Shown piece by piece: positions 8,577-17,336 of a stretch of 64,000 nt of DNA (position 1 is the stretch's first letter; each line of letters begins with the position of its first letter). Under the pieces are notes generated by a model, which ran no database searches, was not told the origin of the DNA, and saw nothing but the letters and a program-made list of their open reading frames with translations. This DNA comes from Palsa-504 sp963769715 (lineage in GTDB: Bacteria > Actinomycetota > Actinomycetes > Streptosporangiales > Streptosporangiaceae): positions 62,001 through 126,000 of the forward strand of contig CAVYNE010000027.1 in NCBI GenBank assembly GCA_963769715.1, read 5' to 3'. The translations under genes and the position numbers were made by a program.

Positions 8577-9047
8577 GTGTCGGACACCTACCGCAAGGAC
8601 CCAGAGGCGGTTTCCCGGCTGACCCCGGAGCAGTACCGGGTCACCCAGAAGGCCGGGACCGAGCCGGCGTTCAGGAACGAGTACTGGGACAACAAGGAAC
8701 CAGGCATCTACGTCGACGTCGTGTCCGGCGAGCCGCTGTTCGCCTCGGTCAACAAGTACGACAGCCAGTCCGGCTGGCCCAGCTTCACGGTGCCGATCGA
8801 GCCGGGCAACGTAGTGGAGAAGCGGGACTTCAGCCACCTGATGCTCAGGACCGAGGTCCGCTCGGCGCACGGGGACAGCCATCTGGGCCACGTGTTCCCC
8901 GACGGCCCCACCGAGGCAGGCGGCCTTCGCTACTGCATCAATTCCGCGGCCCTGCGCTTCATCCCGCTCGACGACCTCGAGCGCGAGGGGTACGGCGCCT
9001 ACCGCGAGCTGTTCGAGCCCACCCACGAGACCGGGAGCGCATCATGA
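8577..9047 (+). CDS. msrB: Peptide-methionine (R)-S-oxide reductase MsrB
   Basis: Reduces methionine-R-sulfoxide in oxidised proteins. The MsrB core is clear: TEPAF, SGWPSFTVPI, SHLGHVFPDGP and the catalytic cysteine in RYCINSAAL (C120 from the GTG at 8577). GAAGGA six bases upstream favours this GTG; the frame is open to 8529. Two features are unusual: both zinc CxxC pairs are absent (VDVVSGEPLF and RSAHGDSHLG stand in their places), and the resolving-Cys position reads DSQSGWPSF, so C120 is the only cysteine. Such 1-Cys forms rely on an external thiol for recycling. Its stop overlaps the msrA start (ATGA). Confidence 0.93.
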   Translation: MSDTYRKDPEAVSRLTPEQYRVTQKAGTEPAFRNEYWDNKEPGIYVDVVSGEPLFASVNKYDSQSGWPSFTVPIEPGNVVEKRDFSHLMLRTEVRSAHGDSHLGHVFPDGPTEAGGLRYCINSAALRFIPLDDLEREGYGAYRELFEPTHETGSAS

Positions 9048-9589
9048 CCCCGGAGAAGATGAGCACTGAGAAGATGAACACTGAGAAGGCGATCCTCGCC
9101 GGCGGTTGTTTCTGGGGCATGCAGGACCTCATCCGCAAGCTACCCGGCGTTATCTCTACCCGGGTCGGGTACAGCGGCGGCGACGTGCCGAACGCGACCT
9201 ACCGGAACCACGGCACCCACGCCGAGGCCCTCGAGATCATCTTCGATCCGGAGAAGATCTCCTACCGGGACCTGCTGGAGTTCTTCTTCCAGGTGCACGA
9301 CCCGACCACGCGGAACCGGCAGGGCAACGACATCGGGACGAGCTACCGGTCGGCCATCTTCTACCTCAGCGACGAGCAGAAGAAGGTCGCCGAGGACACG
9401 ATCGCCGACGTCGACGCCTCGGGCCTGTGGCCGGGCCCGGTCGTCACCGAGGTGACGCCGGCCGGGCCGTTCTGGGAGGCCGAGCCTGAGCACCAGGACT
9501 ACCTCGAGCGGTATCCCAACGGCTACACATGTCACTTCGTCCGCCCAGGCTGGAAGCTGCCGCACCGCGCGGACAAGGTGACTCAGTAA
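9044..9589 (+). CDS. msrA: Peptide-methionine (S)-S-oxide reductase MsrA
   Basis: Reduces methionine-S-sulfoxide, complementing the upstream MsrB. The catalytic motif GGCFWG has its nucleophile at C22; GYSGG, NHGTHAE and VHDPTTRNRQGNDIGTSYRS are the usual core motifs; a second cysteine lies near the C-terminus (NGYTCHFVRPGW) and may be the resolving one. The N-terminus carries three short repeats of the type M-S/N-T-E-K, so the real start could be any of three in-frame ATGs. It overlaps msrB by four bases, implying coupled translation, and its last 7 bp overlap the convergent hydrolase. Confidence 0.95.
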   Translation: MTPEKMSTEKMNTEKAILAGGCFWGMQDLIRKLPGVISTRVGYSGGDVPNATYRNHGTHAEALEIIFDPEKISYRDLLEFFFQVHDPTTRNRQGNDIGTSYRSAIFYLSDEQKKVAEDTIADVDASGLWPGPVVTEVTPAGPFWEAEPEHQDYLERYPNGYTCHFVRPGWKLPHRADKVTQ

Positions 9590-10374
9590 CAGAAAAACCC
9601 GGCTAGCCGGCTCGCGAGCAGTTCCGCCGCCGTTTCCGTGGCCTCGTGACCCTGGCCGTCCATGACGGCCAGGGTGCTCTGCGGCAACACGGCGGCCAGG
9701 TCTTTGGTGATGCTGTGCGCCCAGGCCGGGCTCTGCGTGCCGAGGACCAGCAAGACCGGCACCGGGACCTTGGCGGCCAGGGCGGGCAGGTCCACGCTGG
9801 CCAGGGCCTGGGCCTCGCGGGGCATCGTGGCGGACACGATTGACAGCACGTCGTAGGTGCGCGGAGCGTTCCTGAGTTCGTCCATCCGGGCGGCGGACAG
9901 GCCGATTCTCTCGCGCAGGAAACTCATCATCGCCGGTCCCGGCTTGCCGTCGGCGATCATGGCGTTGACACGGTTTCGCCATTCCCGCGGGGCGGTTGGC
10001 GGGCCCGGCGGCTCGTACAGGGCGAGGCGCCGTACCGGCGCCCCGCTGGCCGTCGCACCGAGGGCGCAGGTGGCGCCGAAGCTGTGGCCGAACACGTCGA
10101 CTGGCCCGTCCCCGGCCAGGCTGTCTGCGACGGCCGCGACGTCGGTGAATTCCCGGCTGAGATCGTAAGGTTCGGTGTCCCCGCTGGTTCCCCGGCCGCG
10201 CCGGTCCATGGCCGTCACCCGCCACCGGCTGGTCAGCTCGCCCCAGAGCGGCTGCCAGCTTTCTATGCAGCCCATTCCGCCGTGCACCAGCAGCAGCGCC
10301 GGGCCTTCTCCGGCGGTCAGCAGGCCGACCCGGGTGCCATCAGCGCTGGTGACCGAGTGCCGTTGACCTTCCAC
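9583..10374 (-). CDS. Alpha/beta-fold hydrolase
   Basis: A 263-residue alpha/beta hydrolase with the oxyanion HGGMG (31-35), DRRGRGTSG after strand 4, the nucleophile elbow GHSFGA (S98) and the catalytic His in GQGHEAT near residue 240. The family acid is probably in VLGTQSP but there the usual Asp is not obvious (LVLGTQSPAW), so the acid residue may lie elsewhere. GGAGG four bases before the GTG start supports this start. No signal peptide. Substrate unknown; nothing in the context indicates one. Confidence 0.85.
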   Translation of the reverse strand: MEGQRHSVTSADGTRVGLLTAGEGPALLLVHGGMGCIESWQPLWGELTSRWRVTAMDRRGRGTSGDTEPYDLSREFTDVAAVADSLAGDGPVDVFGHSFGATCALGATASGAPVRRLALYEPPGPPTAPREWRNRVNAMIADGKPGPAMMSFLRERIGLSAARMDELRNAPRTYDVLSIVSATMPREAQALASVDLPALAAKVPVPVLLVLGTQSPAWAHSITKDLAAVLPQSTLAVMDGQGHEATETAAELLASRLAGFFCY

Positions 10375-10450
10375 TGCACCTCCCCGGCCTAAACCATACG
10401 GGTCAGCGGCGCGTAGTCACCACTGGTTATCGTGGCTGCGGAGGTCGGTG

Positions 10451-13400
10451 TCAGGCGGTGAGGACCGGGTCCATGACGGCGCCGTCGGTGTAGCTGATCG
10501 AGTTCGTGCCGAGCGCGGGGATACGCGGGCCGGGCAGCACGATGCCGGCCAGGTTCAGCGGGTCGGCCGCGGACAGCAGGATCGTCTCCCCGGTCAGCGG
10601 CCGCTTCCTGATCTCGCGCAGCATGCCCACCGCGTCGGGGTGCGCGAACTGCTCGCCGCTGAACCCGGTGACGAACCGCCCGCCGCTGATCGTGCCGCGG
10701 GCCTCCATCCGCCGCAGCGCCCACAGCACCTCGCGCCAGGGCACGGCCAGATTCTCCCGGGCCAGCAGGTCGCGGAACACGACGCCCCAGCGGGCGGCTA
10801 GCTGCTCGGCGACGGCTTCGGCCAGGTCATCCGGGTCACAGTCGGCCGAGGGCTCGGGTAGCAGCGACCACCGGCCGGCCGTCCTCGAGCTAAGCTGGCT
10901 GCCGCGGCGCAGCCGGTGCCGGCCGGGAGCGCTTTGCGCGGCGCGGCGGGCGAACAGCGACCGCACGGCGCGGAAGCCGTCCGCCGTGATCAGCCCGCGG
11001 GCCACGCCGTCCCAGAGCGCCTCCTCGATCTCGCTGGGCAGCCTTCCGGTCAGCGTCTCCAGATCCGGCGGGAACAGCGCGCCGCGATCGCGCAGCGCCT
11101 CGATCACGTCGCAGGTGCAGCCTGGCCCCGGCTCGGCCGGGTGGAGATCGCCGCGGGCCGCCCGCAGCAGCCACGGCAGGTCGTCGCGGATCGTCAAGGT
11201 GACCGGAGTGGCCCGGGACGGGGTCAGGCCGCCGCGGCGAGGCGGTTCGTCCGGCTCGCCGCGTACCGACAGCCGGCCCCACGCGATGCCGCCGTCCAGG
11301 CACGCCTCGTCCAGCCACTCCCGGCGGTACCCGGTCACCCGCGCCGGGAAGATGGCCTTCTCCCAGGCCCCGGCCGCGAGCTCGAAGCCCTGCAGCTGCT
11401 CGACCACCGAGAGCACGCCGCGGGTGCCTTCCCGCCTGGTATCCGGGGTGACGTGCTGCCAGCGCAGCAGGAACCGCATGAAGTCCCGGGACGTGACCGG
11501 CTCGACCTCGCGCCGCTTTCGCTGCCTGGTGTACGCGTGGATGCGGGTCAGCACCCGCCGGGCGCAGAACTCCTCTGCTCCATCCGGACGGGTGAAGTGG
11601 CCCCGCAGCGCGAAGCCTTCGTTCTCCAGGCGGATGAGGGCGAGCATCACGTCCGATGCCCGCAGCGCGGTGGCCTGGGCCAGGTCCTCCGCCGTGGACG
11701 GACCCCGGACCTCCAGGTGGCCGCGGAGCATCTCGGCCGCGGCCGTCTCCGGGTCCATGGGTTTGGACTGCGGGCTTCCCGGCAGGACCTGAAGGCCCGG
11801 GTACAGCGGCTGCAGCGCGGCCTGCCGTTCGGCGGCACACCACAGCGGGCCCCCACCTTCATCTCCCTTCACCGGGATCTCCGCCGCTCCATCCTCCCGC
11901 ACTCGGATCTCCGCCGCGCGGTCCGCGCCGGACAGGTCCTCGAACCAGCCGCGCCATAGCTGATCCGGCCGCACGATGAACAGCGTCATCAGCAGGTCGT
12001 GCAGCTCATCCGGGTCGCGCGGCTGCGGCCGGATCTCGTCCCTGACCCGCTCGATCGCGCCGGGGTCGAGCCGGGCCAGGTCGCGGGCCTGCACCGGCAG
12101 CCCGCGCGGAAGCCGCACCTGCCGGCTCCGGCGGTTTGCTGCCTCCGTCTCGTCGTCCAGGTAGGTGAACGGGTGGCCGTTCAGGATCTCGTGGGCGAGC
12201 ACCGACGGCTCCGTGGTGTCGCGCGTGATGACGGTTATCCGGCCGGCCTCGATCCCGGCCACCAGGTCCCGCAGCCCGTCGATGTCCATCGCCTCGTGCA
12301 GGCAGTCCTCCAGCGTCTGCCGGACCAGGGGGTGGTCGGGGATTTCCAGCGGGCCCGGCGCCACGTTCTCCTGGCAGGCCGCCAGCGTGGGGAACACCGC
12401 CGCCATCAGGTCATCGGCCTCCATCCGCTGGATGGCCGGCGGGTTCTTGCGGCCGCCGCGCATCCGCAGGACGGTCAGCGAGGTGTTCAGGTTCCACCGC
12501 CAGCGCGCCTGGAACAACGGCGAGGTCAGGACGGCTTGCCGGACCACCTGTTCCACCGTCTTGGACGCCAGGAACTTCGGCACCCGGTCCAGCGGGAAGC
12601 TGTGCTGCGGCCCGAGTGACAGCAAGATGGCGTTGTCGCTGGCCGCCGCCTGCAGCTCGAAGTCGAACGTGACGCAGAACCGCTTGCGCAGGGCCAGCCC
12701 GAACGCGCGGTTCACCCGGGCGCCGAACGGCGCGTGGCCGATGAGCTGCATCCCGCCGGCCTCGTCGAAGAAGCGCTCCAGGATGATGGCGTTCATGGTC
12801 GGCAGCGCCCCGAGCGCGGCCAGCCCGGCCCGCAAGTAGGCGACGATCGTGGCGGCCGCGGCCTGGCCGATCCCGCATTCGGCCTCGAGCCAGCGCCGGG
12901 CCTCGTCCGGCTCCCGGTCCGCGACGGCCTGCCGCAGCGCCGAGACCTCCTCGGAAAGCTCACGGGTGCGCCCGGGGGCCTCCCCTTGCCAGTGCGGCAC
13001 CGAGGGCGGCGCCCCCTGAGCGTCCACGACCCGGACCGTTCCCGGCTCGACCCGGCGGATGCGCCAGGAGTGGGTGCCGAGCAGGAAGACGTCGCCCGGC
13101 CGGCTCTCGACGGCCCATTCCTCGTGGACGGTGCCGATCTGCACCTCGTCGGGCTCGGCGACGACCCGGAAGTCGCCGAGCTCGGGGATGGCCCCGCCCG
13201 AGGTCAGCGCGGCCAGCCGGGCGCCGCGGCGGCCCTTGACCGTCCCGTTCACCCGGTCACGGTGCAGGTAATAGGCGCGGCGCCCGCGGCCGGTGCGGAT
13301 CCCCTCGGCCAGCAGGTCGGTGATGTCCTCGAAGTCCTCGGCGGACAGATCCCGGAACGGCGCCGCCTGCCTGGCCAGGCCGAGCAGTTCGCCTTCGGCC

Positions 13401-14788
13401 CACGACTCGGCGGCCGACTCGGCCACCATCTGCTGCGCCAGGATGTCCAGCGGCCGTTCTGGGACCACGATGGCGTCCAGCCGGCCCCGGCGGACGCCGC
13501 GCAGGAGCGCGGCGCACTCCACCAGCTCGTCGCGGGTGGTCGGGTACAGCCGCCCGGAGGGCGTCCCGGTGCGGGTGTGGTTCGAGCGGCCCACCCGCTG
13601 CAGGAAGGTGGCGAAGCTGCGCGGCGAGCCGATCTGGCACACCAGCTCGACCGGTCCGACGTCGATCCCGAGCTCGAGGGAGGCCGTGGCCACCAAGGCC
13701 CGCAGGTCCCCGGCGCGCAGCCGGCCCTCGACCCGCTGCCTGCGGCCCCGGGACAGAGATCCGTGATGCGCGGCCACTTGCGCGCCAAGCTCATCGCCGA
13801 GCCGCTCGCCCAGCTGGTGGGCGACCCGCTCGGCCATGCTCCGGGTGTTGACGAACACCAGCGTGGTCCGGTGACCGGCCACGTGACCGGCGATCAGGTC
13901 CAGGATCTGGGCCATCTGCCCGGTGGTGGGCACCGCGCCGAGCTCATCGTCGGGCAACTCCAGGGCGAGGTCGAGCTGCCTGCGGTGGCCGGAATCCACG
14001 ATCGCGCACCGGGGCGTCCCGTCCAGGTAGTCACGGTCCTGGCCGGACCCGACCAGCAGCCGGGCGACGGTCTCGATCGGCCGCTGGGTGGCGGACAGGC
14101 CTACCCGCTGCACCGGCTCCTCCGCGACGTGCGCCAGCCGCTCGAGGGTGAGGGCCAGGTGCGAGCCCCGCTTGTTGCCGGCCACCGCGTGGATCTCGTC
14201 CACGATGACCGTCCGGGCGCTGCGGAGCATGGACCGGCTCCGCTCCGCGGTCACCAGGAGGTACAGCGACTCCGGGGTGGTGATCAGGATGTCAGGCGGG
14301 TGCTTGAGCATGGCGGCGCGCTCCGCGGCGGCGGTGTCGCCGGTCCTGACCGCGACCCGGATCACCGGCGCGCTGAGCCCGAGCAGGCCGGCCATCCCGG
14401 CGATCTCGCGCAGCGGCGCCTCGAGGTTCTGCTGAATGTCGGTCGCCAGCGCCTTCAGCGGCGACACGTACACCACCTGCGGCCCGGTGTCTGCTTGAGT
14501 TGGCCGCGCCGGGCCATCAGACGGTGGGTCGGCCTCGTGCTCGCAGTAAAGATCGTGCGGGCAGTGCTGATCGTGGGCGCGGTAGAACTGGTCGATGCAG
14601 ACCAGGAACGCCGCGAGGGTCTTGCCGGACCCGGTCGGCGCCGCGATCAGCGTGTGACGGCCCGCGGCGATCTCCCGCCAGCCCGCGGCCTGCGGCTCGG
14701 TCGGCCCGGCCGGGAACCGGCCCTCGAACCAGGCACGCACGGCGGGATGAAACGACTCGAGCACGCGCCCCACGCTACCTGCGAACAC
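10451..14788 (-). CDS. lhr: Lhr-type ATP-dependent superfamily 2 helicase
   Basis: About 1445 residues, the usual size for actinobacterial Lhr, a 3'-5' DNA/RNA helicase involved in DNA repair. N-terminal motifs: APTGSGKTLAAF (Walker A), VYVSPLKALATD, TTPESLYLL, VDEIHAVAGNKRG (DEIH box), GLSATQRP (motif III), then LVFVNTRSMAERVAH, VATASLELGIDVG and QRVGRSNH (motifs IV-VI); the long C-terminal half is the Lhr winged-helix/ beta-barrel region. I use the GTG at 14788, with GGAGGA six bases upstream, rather than the ATG two codons before it, which lies directly on the Shine-Dalgarno sequence. The frame is open to 14956. Single gene, no clear operon partners. Confidence 0.9.
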   Translation of the reverse strand: MFAGSVGRVLESFHPAVRAWFEGRFPAGPTEPQAAGWREIAAGRHTLIAAPTGSGKTLAAFLVCIDQFYRAHDQHCPHDLYCEHEADPPSDGPARPTQADTGPQVVYVSPLKALATDIQQNLEAPLREIAGMAGLLGLSAPVIRVAVRTGDTAAAERAAMLKHPPDILITTPESLYLLVTAERSRSMLRSARTVIVDEIHAVAGNKRGSHLALTLERLAHVAEEPVQRVGLSATQRPIETVARLLVGSGQDRDYLDGTPRCAIVDSGHRRQLDLALELPDDELGAVPTTGQMAQILDLIAGHVAGHRTTLVFVNTRSMAERVAHQLGERLGDELGAQVAAHHGSLSRGRRQRVEGRLRAGDLRALVATASLELGIDVGPVELVCQIGSPRSFATFLQRVGRSNHTRTGTPSGRLYPTTRDELVECAALLRGVRRGRLDAIVVPERPLDILAQQMVAESAAESWAEGELLGLARQAAPFRDLSAEDFEDITDLLAEGIRTGRGRRAYYLHRDRVNGTVKGRRGARLAALTSGGAIPELGDFRVVAEPDEVQIGTVHEEWAVESRPGDVFLLGTHSWRIRRVEPGTVRVVDAQGAPPSVPHWQGEAPGRTRELSEEVSALRQAVADREPDEARRWLEAECGIGQAAAATIVAYLRAGLAALGALPTMNAIILERFFDEAGGMQLIGHAPFGARVNRAFGLALRKRFCVTFDFELQAAASDNAILLSLGPQHSFPLDRVPKFLASKTVEQVVRQAVLTSPLFQARWRWNLNTSLTVLRMRGGRKNPPAIQRMEADDLMAAVFPTLAACQENVAPGPLEIPDHPLVRQTLEDCLHEAMDIDGLRDLVAGIEAGRITVITRDTTEPSVLAHEILNGHPFTYLDDETEAANRRSRQVRLPRGLPVQARDLARLDPGAIERVRDEIRPQPRDPDELHDLLMTLFIVRPDQLWRGWFEDLSGADRAAEIRVREDGAAEIPVKGDEGGGPLWCAAERQAALQPLYPGLQVLPGSPQSKPMDPETAAAEMLRGHLEVRGPSTAEDLAQATALRASDVMLALIRLENEGFALRGHFTRPDGAEEFCARRVLTRIHAYTRQRKRREVEPVTSRDFMRFLLRWQHVTPDTRREGTRGVLSVVEQLQGFELAAGAWEKAIFPARVTGYRREWLDEACLDGGIAWGRLSVRGEPDEPPRRGGLTPSRATPVTLTIRDDLPWLLRAARGDLHPAEPGPGCTCDVIEALRDRGALFPPDLETLTGRLPSEIEEALWDGVARGLITADGFRAVRSLFARRAAQSAPGRHRLRRGSQLSSRTAGRWSLLPEPSADCDPDDLAEAVAEQLAARWGVVFRDLLARENLAVPWREVLWALRRMEARGTISGGRFVTGFSGEQFAHPDAVGMLREIRKRPLTGETILLSAADPLNLAGIVLPGPRIPALGTNSISYTDGAVMDPVLTA

Positions 14789-14981
14789 CGACATTCCTCC
14801 CGGTAACCGGACGCCGGGACGCCGGGGGTGTGAGACAGGACTACAGGTGACTGGAGGGCCACACCCGGACTGCGGGACACCAGGGGCAACACCGGATGAC
14901 GCCGCGGCCATCGTTTCCCTGGCGGGCGTCATCGGTGCTCGTGTCCGGCTGGCCATATCGCAGCCGCCGTAATCGAAGTAC

Positions 14982-15000
14982 CCCGGGGGTTTACCCCGGG
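14982..15000 (-). terminator. Hairpin at the 3' end of the DUF222/HNH gene
   Basis: CCCGGGG (14982-14988) pairs with CCCCGGG (14994-15000) around a five-base loop. The loop contains the TAA stop codon (14991-14993 on the minus strand) of the DUF222/HNH gene, so the stop codon itself sits in the stem-loop. No T tract follows. Confidence 0.5.
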
Positions 15001-16526
15001 CGGACCGGCGGCCCGTGGCTGTGCAGGACCTTCGTCTTGTCCGGGTTCCACGCGGTCGTGGTCCCGTCCGGGTTCAGGACCAGGGTCCAGCCCCACCGGT
15101 GAATAACAACCTGATGATGGAAGGAGCAAAGTAGAACACAATCTCGAACACTGGTCTTGCCGCCGTTGGCCTTGTGCTTGACGTGGTGCACCTGGCACGC
15201 GCTGGCGGGCTGATTGCAGCCCCCGGCCCACCGGCAGCGCTGGTCCCGTAGGATGACCGCGTTGCGGATGCCCGCGGGGACGGTCTCGCTGAACCCGATG
15301 TCCAGCGGCAGGCTCGGGCCGCCCAGCCGGGCGCCGAGCTGTCGGCGGCGCAGGAACGACGCCAGCCCGCCCGGGCCGGACAAGAGGTCAACGGCCTTGC
15401 CGATGATGGCTTGCTCGAGGGCTTCCCAGGCCAGGGTGGTGTCCGGGGCGGGCGCTCGCGCGGTCTTGGCATCGTCGTCGGCGTGGTGGTGGAGCCGGTC
15501 TAGCTCTACGCACAGCCGGACCAGGTCGTCCAAGGCGTCGGGGTTCACCTCGCCGGTGACGAACGGGGCCATGGCCGCATCACATGCCATCGCCGCCGCA
15601 GCGTCGCCGTCCAGCCAAGCTCCGCCGTCGCTGCCGCCGACTGAGGCTTCCGCCCGGTGCGCGGCCCAGGCGGCGCGCAAGCTTTCTGTCCACTCCTGCT
15701 GTAGTGCGGAGCTGCCCTCGAGCAGGAGGAGGTCGGCGAGGGACATGTGCACCCAGGCCTTGACCGGCTGGCCGGCCCGCTCCGGCAGCAGCCCGGCGGT
15801 GACCAGCCGCTGAAGCGCCTCGTGCAGCGCGTCGTGGTACCGCTGGGCCTGGCTGCGGTCATCCTCCGCGCCGGCCGGGGCCGACAGCGCGTCCAGCACC
15901 GTGCCCACGATCGACGCGCACTCGGGCGTCAGATTCCCGTTCAGGACTCCTGCGCCGTCGAACGTGGTCTCCAGACGCACCGACCGGTCTTCGAACGCCT
16001 GATCCCGGTCCTTGTCCGGGTTATCGGGCAGGGACCGGGCGTAGATCTCCGCGGCCAGGCCGCCCAGGTCCCGCAGGTCCGCGCCTCCCTTCGCCGCCCC
16101 CAGCAAGATCGCATCCGCATCCGGGCGGCAGTCCTCCGGCAGCCGGTCAGTCCACAGACAGATCGTCCGGGCGAAGGACTCCGAGATCTCCCCCGCGGCC
16201 AGCGCCGCCGCCACCTCGGGATGCGCGGCTGCCCGCCGGGCCCAGGCGGTGTACGCCACCGCGGCGCCCCTGGTGACCCGGGTGCGGTTGACCAGCCACG
16301 CCCGCGGGCTGTAGTCCGCGTCCGCGGAGTACCCCTGCCCGGCGGTGAACGCGGCCAGGATCGAGGCCCGCGCGGCGGTGCCCATCGAATGGGCCTGCTC
16401 CAGCATCTGCAGGCACCGGGCCTGGGTCTCGGCCGCCATCGCTGTAGCATCCGCAGCGGCCAGGTACCCCAGCCCCGCATGCATCATCTCCATCGCCTCG
16501 CTGGCGGAGGCCGGTAGGGTGCTCAC
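14991..16526 (-). CDS. DUF222 / HNH endonuclease domain protein (13E12-like)
   Basis: A 511-residue protein of the abundant actinobacterial DUF222-HNH group, known in mycobacteria as the 13E12 repeat family. The DUF222 helical domain covers about residues 30-360 (AARASILAAF, RAWLVNRTRVT, LAAGEISESFARTI). A C-terminal HNH nuclease follows: RCRWAGGCNQP, then CQVHHVKHKANGG with the metal-binding His pair, then SFHHQVV. The HNH catalytic residues look intact. These genes often occur in several near-identical copies and behave like mobile or recombination-prone repeats, although their role is not established. The ATG has GGAAGGAGGTGACCCGAGGTGAGC upstream in pieces, the GGAGGTG part being a strong ribosome-binding site. 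Confidence 0.88.
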   Translation of the reverse strand: MSTLPASASEAMEMMHAGLGYLAAADATAMAAETQARCLQMLEQAHSMGTAARASILAAFTAGQGYSADADYSPRAWLVNRTRVTRGAAVAYTAWARRAAAHPEVAAALAAGEISESFARTICLWTDRLPEDCRPDADAILLGAAKGGADLRDLGGLAAEIYARSLPDNPDKDRDQAFEDRSVRLETTFDGAGVLNGNLTPECASIVGTVLDALSAPAGAEDDRSQAQRYHDALHEALQRLVTAGLLPERAGQPVKAWVHMSLADLLLLEGSSALQQEWTESLRAAWAAHRAEASVGGSDGGAWLDGDAAAAMACDAAMAPFVTGEVNPDALDDLVRLCVELDRLHHHADDDAKTARAPAPDTTLAWEALEQAIIGKAVDLLSGPGGLASFLRRRQLGARLGGPSLPLDIGFSETVPAGIRNAVILRDQRCRWAGGCNQPASACQVHHVKHKANGGKTSVRDCVLLCSFHHQVVIHRWGWTLVLNPDGTTTAWNPDKTKVLHSHGPPVRPG

Positions 16527-16844
16527 CTCGGGTCACCTCCTTCCGGGGATGCTCGCGGGCCGGTGTCGTCGCTGGTTCCGGGGTTCTCCTTCTTCCCGGT
16601 CGAGGACAGCCGGGCCTGTATCTAGCTTCAGTGTTCGATTCTAGCGGATGGCTACGACATTTTCCGGGACATCCACGCCGGATCACGAGATAGATAGCCC
16701 TGGTTAAAAAGCGTCCTGTGGTGCTGACGGGGAGGCGGCGCTGGGCCGCGCCTTGGCGAGCCACCCGCGATGAGGGGGCGGGGTGCCGGGGCGGGAACCG
16801 GGACCGTTCGGGGATATTGATCTTGAAATGGGTATTTTGAGTAC
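16527..16844. other. Divergent intergenic region without a gene
   Basis: About 318 bp between the divergently transcribed DUF222/HNH and NTF2-like genes. The left end carries the HNH gene's ribosome-binding site. The AT-richer stretch at about 16818-16843, just before the NTF2-like gene, could hold its promoter, but I cannot define -35 and -10 boxes with confidence. No convincing coding frame or repeat is seen. Confidence 0.4.
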
Positions 16845-17336
16845 GTGACCACGGCTATCGCACAGTTCATGCGCGAGCTGGAGCGGGCGTGGGACACGCA
16901 CCGCGACGCGCTGCTGATCCGGCGCGACCTCGCGGCGGCGCTCGCGCCGCTGGCGGCCGAGCCGTCGGTCGTGCACAGGCCGGCCATGACGGGCGCGACC
17001 GGACGGCTGGCCCTCGAGCGCTTCTACGCCGAACAGCTCCTGCCGCACCTGCCCGGCGACCTGACGCTGAGCGCGATCTCCCGGACCGTGGACCGGTGGC
17101 GGCTCGTCGACGAGACAACGGTGTCGTTCACGCACGACCGGGTGCTGCCCTGGCTGCTGCCGGGGATCAAACCGACCTACCGGCGGGCCGAGGTGCTGGC
17201 CATCGCCGTGGTCGGCTTCGAGCGGACGCGGATCCGGTCCCAGCGGATCCTCTGGGACCACGCCACCCTGGCCGCCCAGCTGGGCATCGCCCATGGGATG
17301 GCTACTGGCCGAGCAGCCAGCGGCCTGGCGCGATGA
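16845..17336 (+). CDS. NTF2-like (SnoaL-type) cone-fold protein
   Basis: 163 residues with the pattern of actinobacterial nuclear transport factor 2-like proteins: PAMTGATGRLALERFYAEQLLP, then ISRTVDRWRLVDETTVSFTHDR, LPGIKPTYRRAEVLAIAVVGF and RILWDHATLAAQLG. This subgroup is often found alone or fused to dienelactone hydrolases; the catalytic activity, if any, is unknown. The start is a GTG with no clear ribosome-binding site. The 3' end overlaps the convergent zwf gene by 35 bp. Confidence 0.7.
   Translation: MTTAIAQFMRELERAWDTHRDALLIRRDLAAALAPLAAEPSVVHRPAMTGATGRLALERFYAEQLLPHLPGDLTLSAISRTVDRWRLVDETTVSFTHDRVLPWLLPGIKPTYRRAEVLAIAVVGFERTRIRSQRILWDHATLAAQLGIAHGMATGRAASGLAR

Noticed and set aside
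12734..14806. A 690-codon open frame opposite lhr on the plus strand
   Set aside because: Gly/Arg/Pro/Ala-rich composition without motifs, exactly opposite a conserved helicase gene; a shadow of high GC coding.
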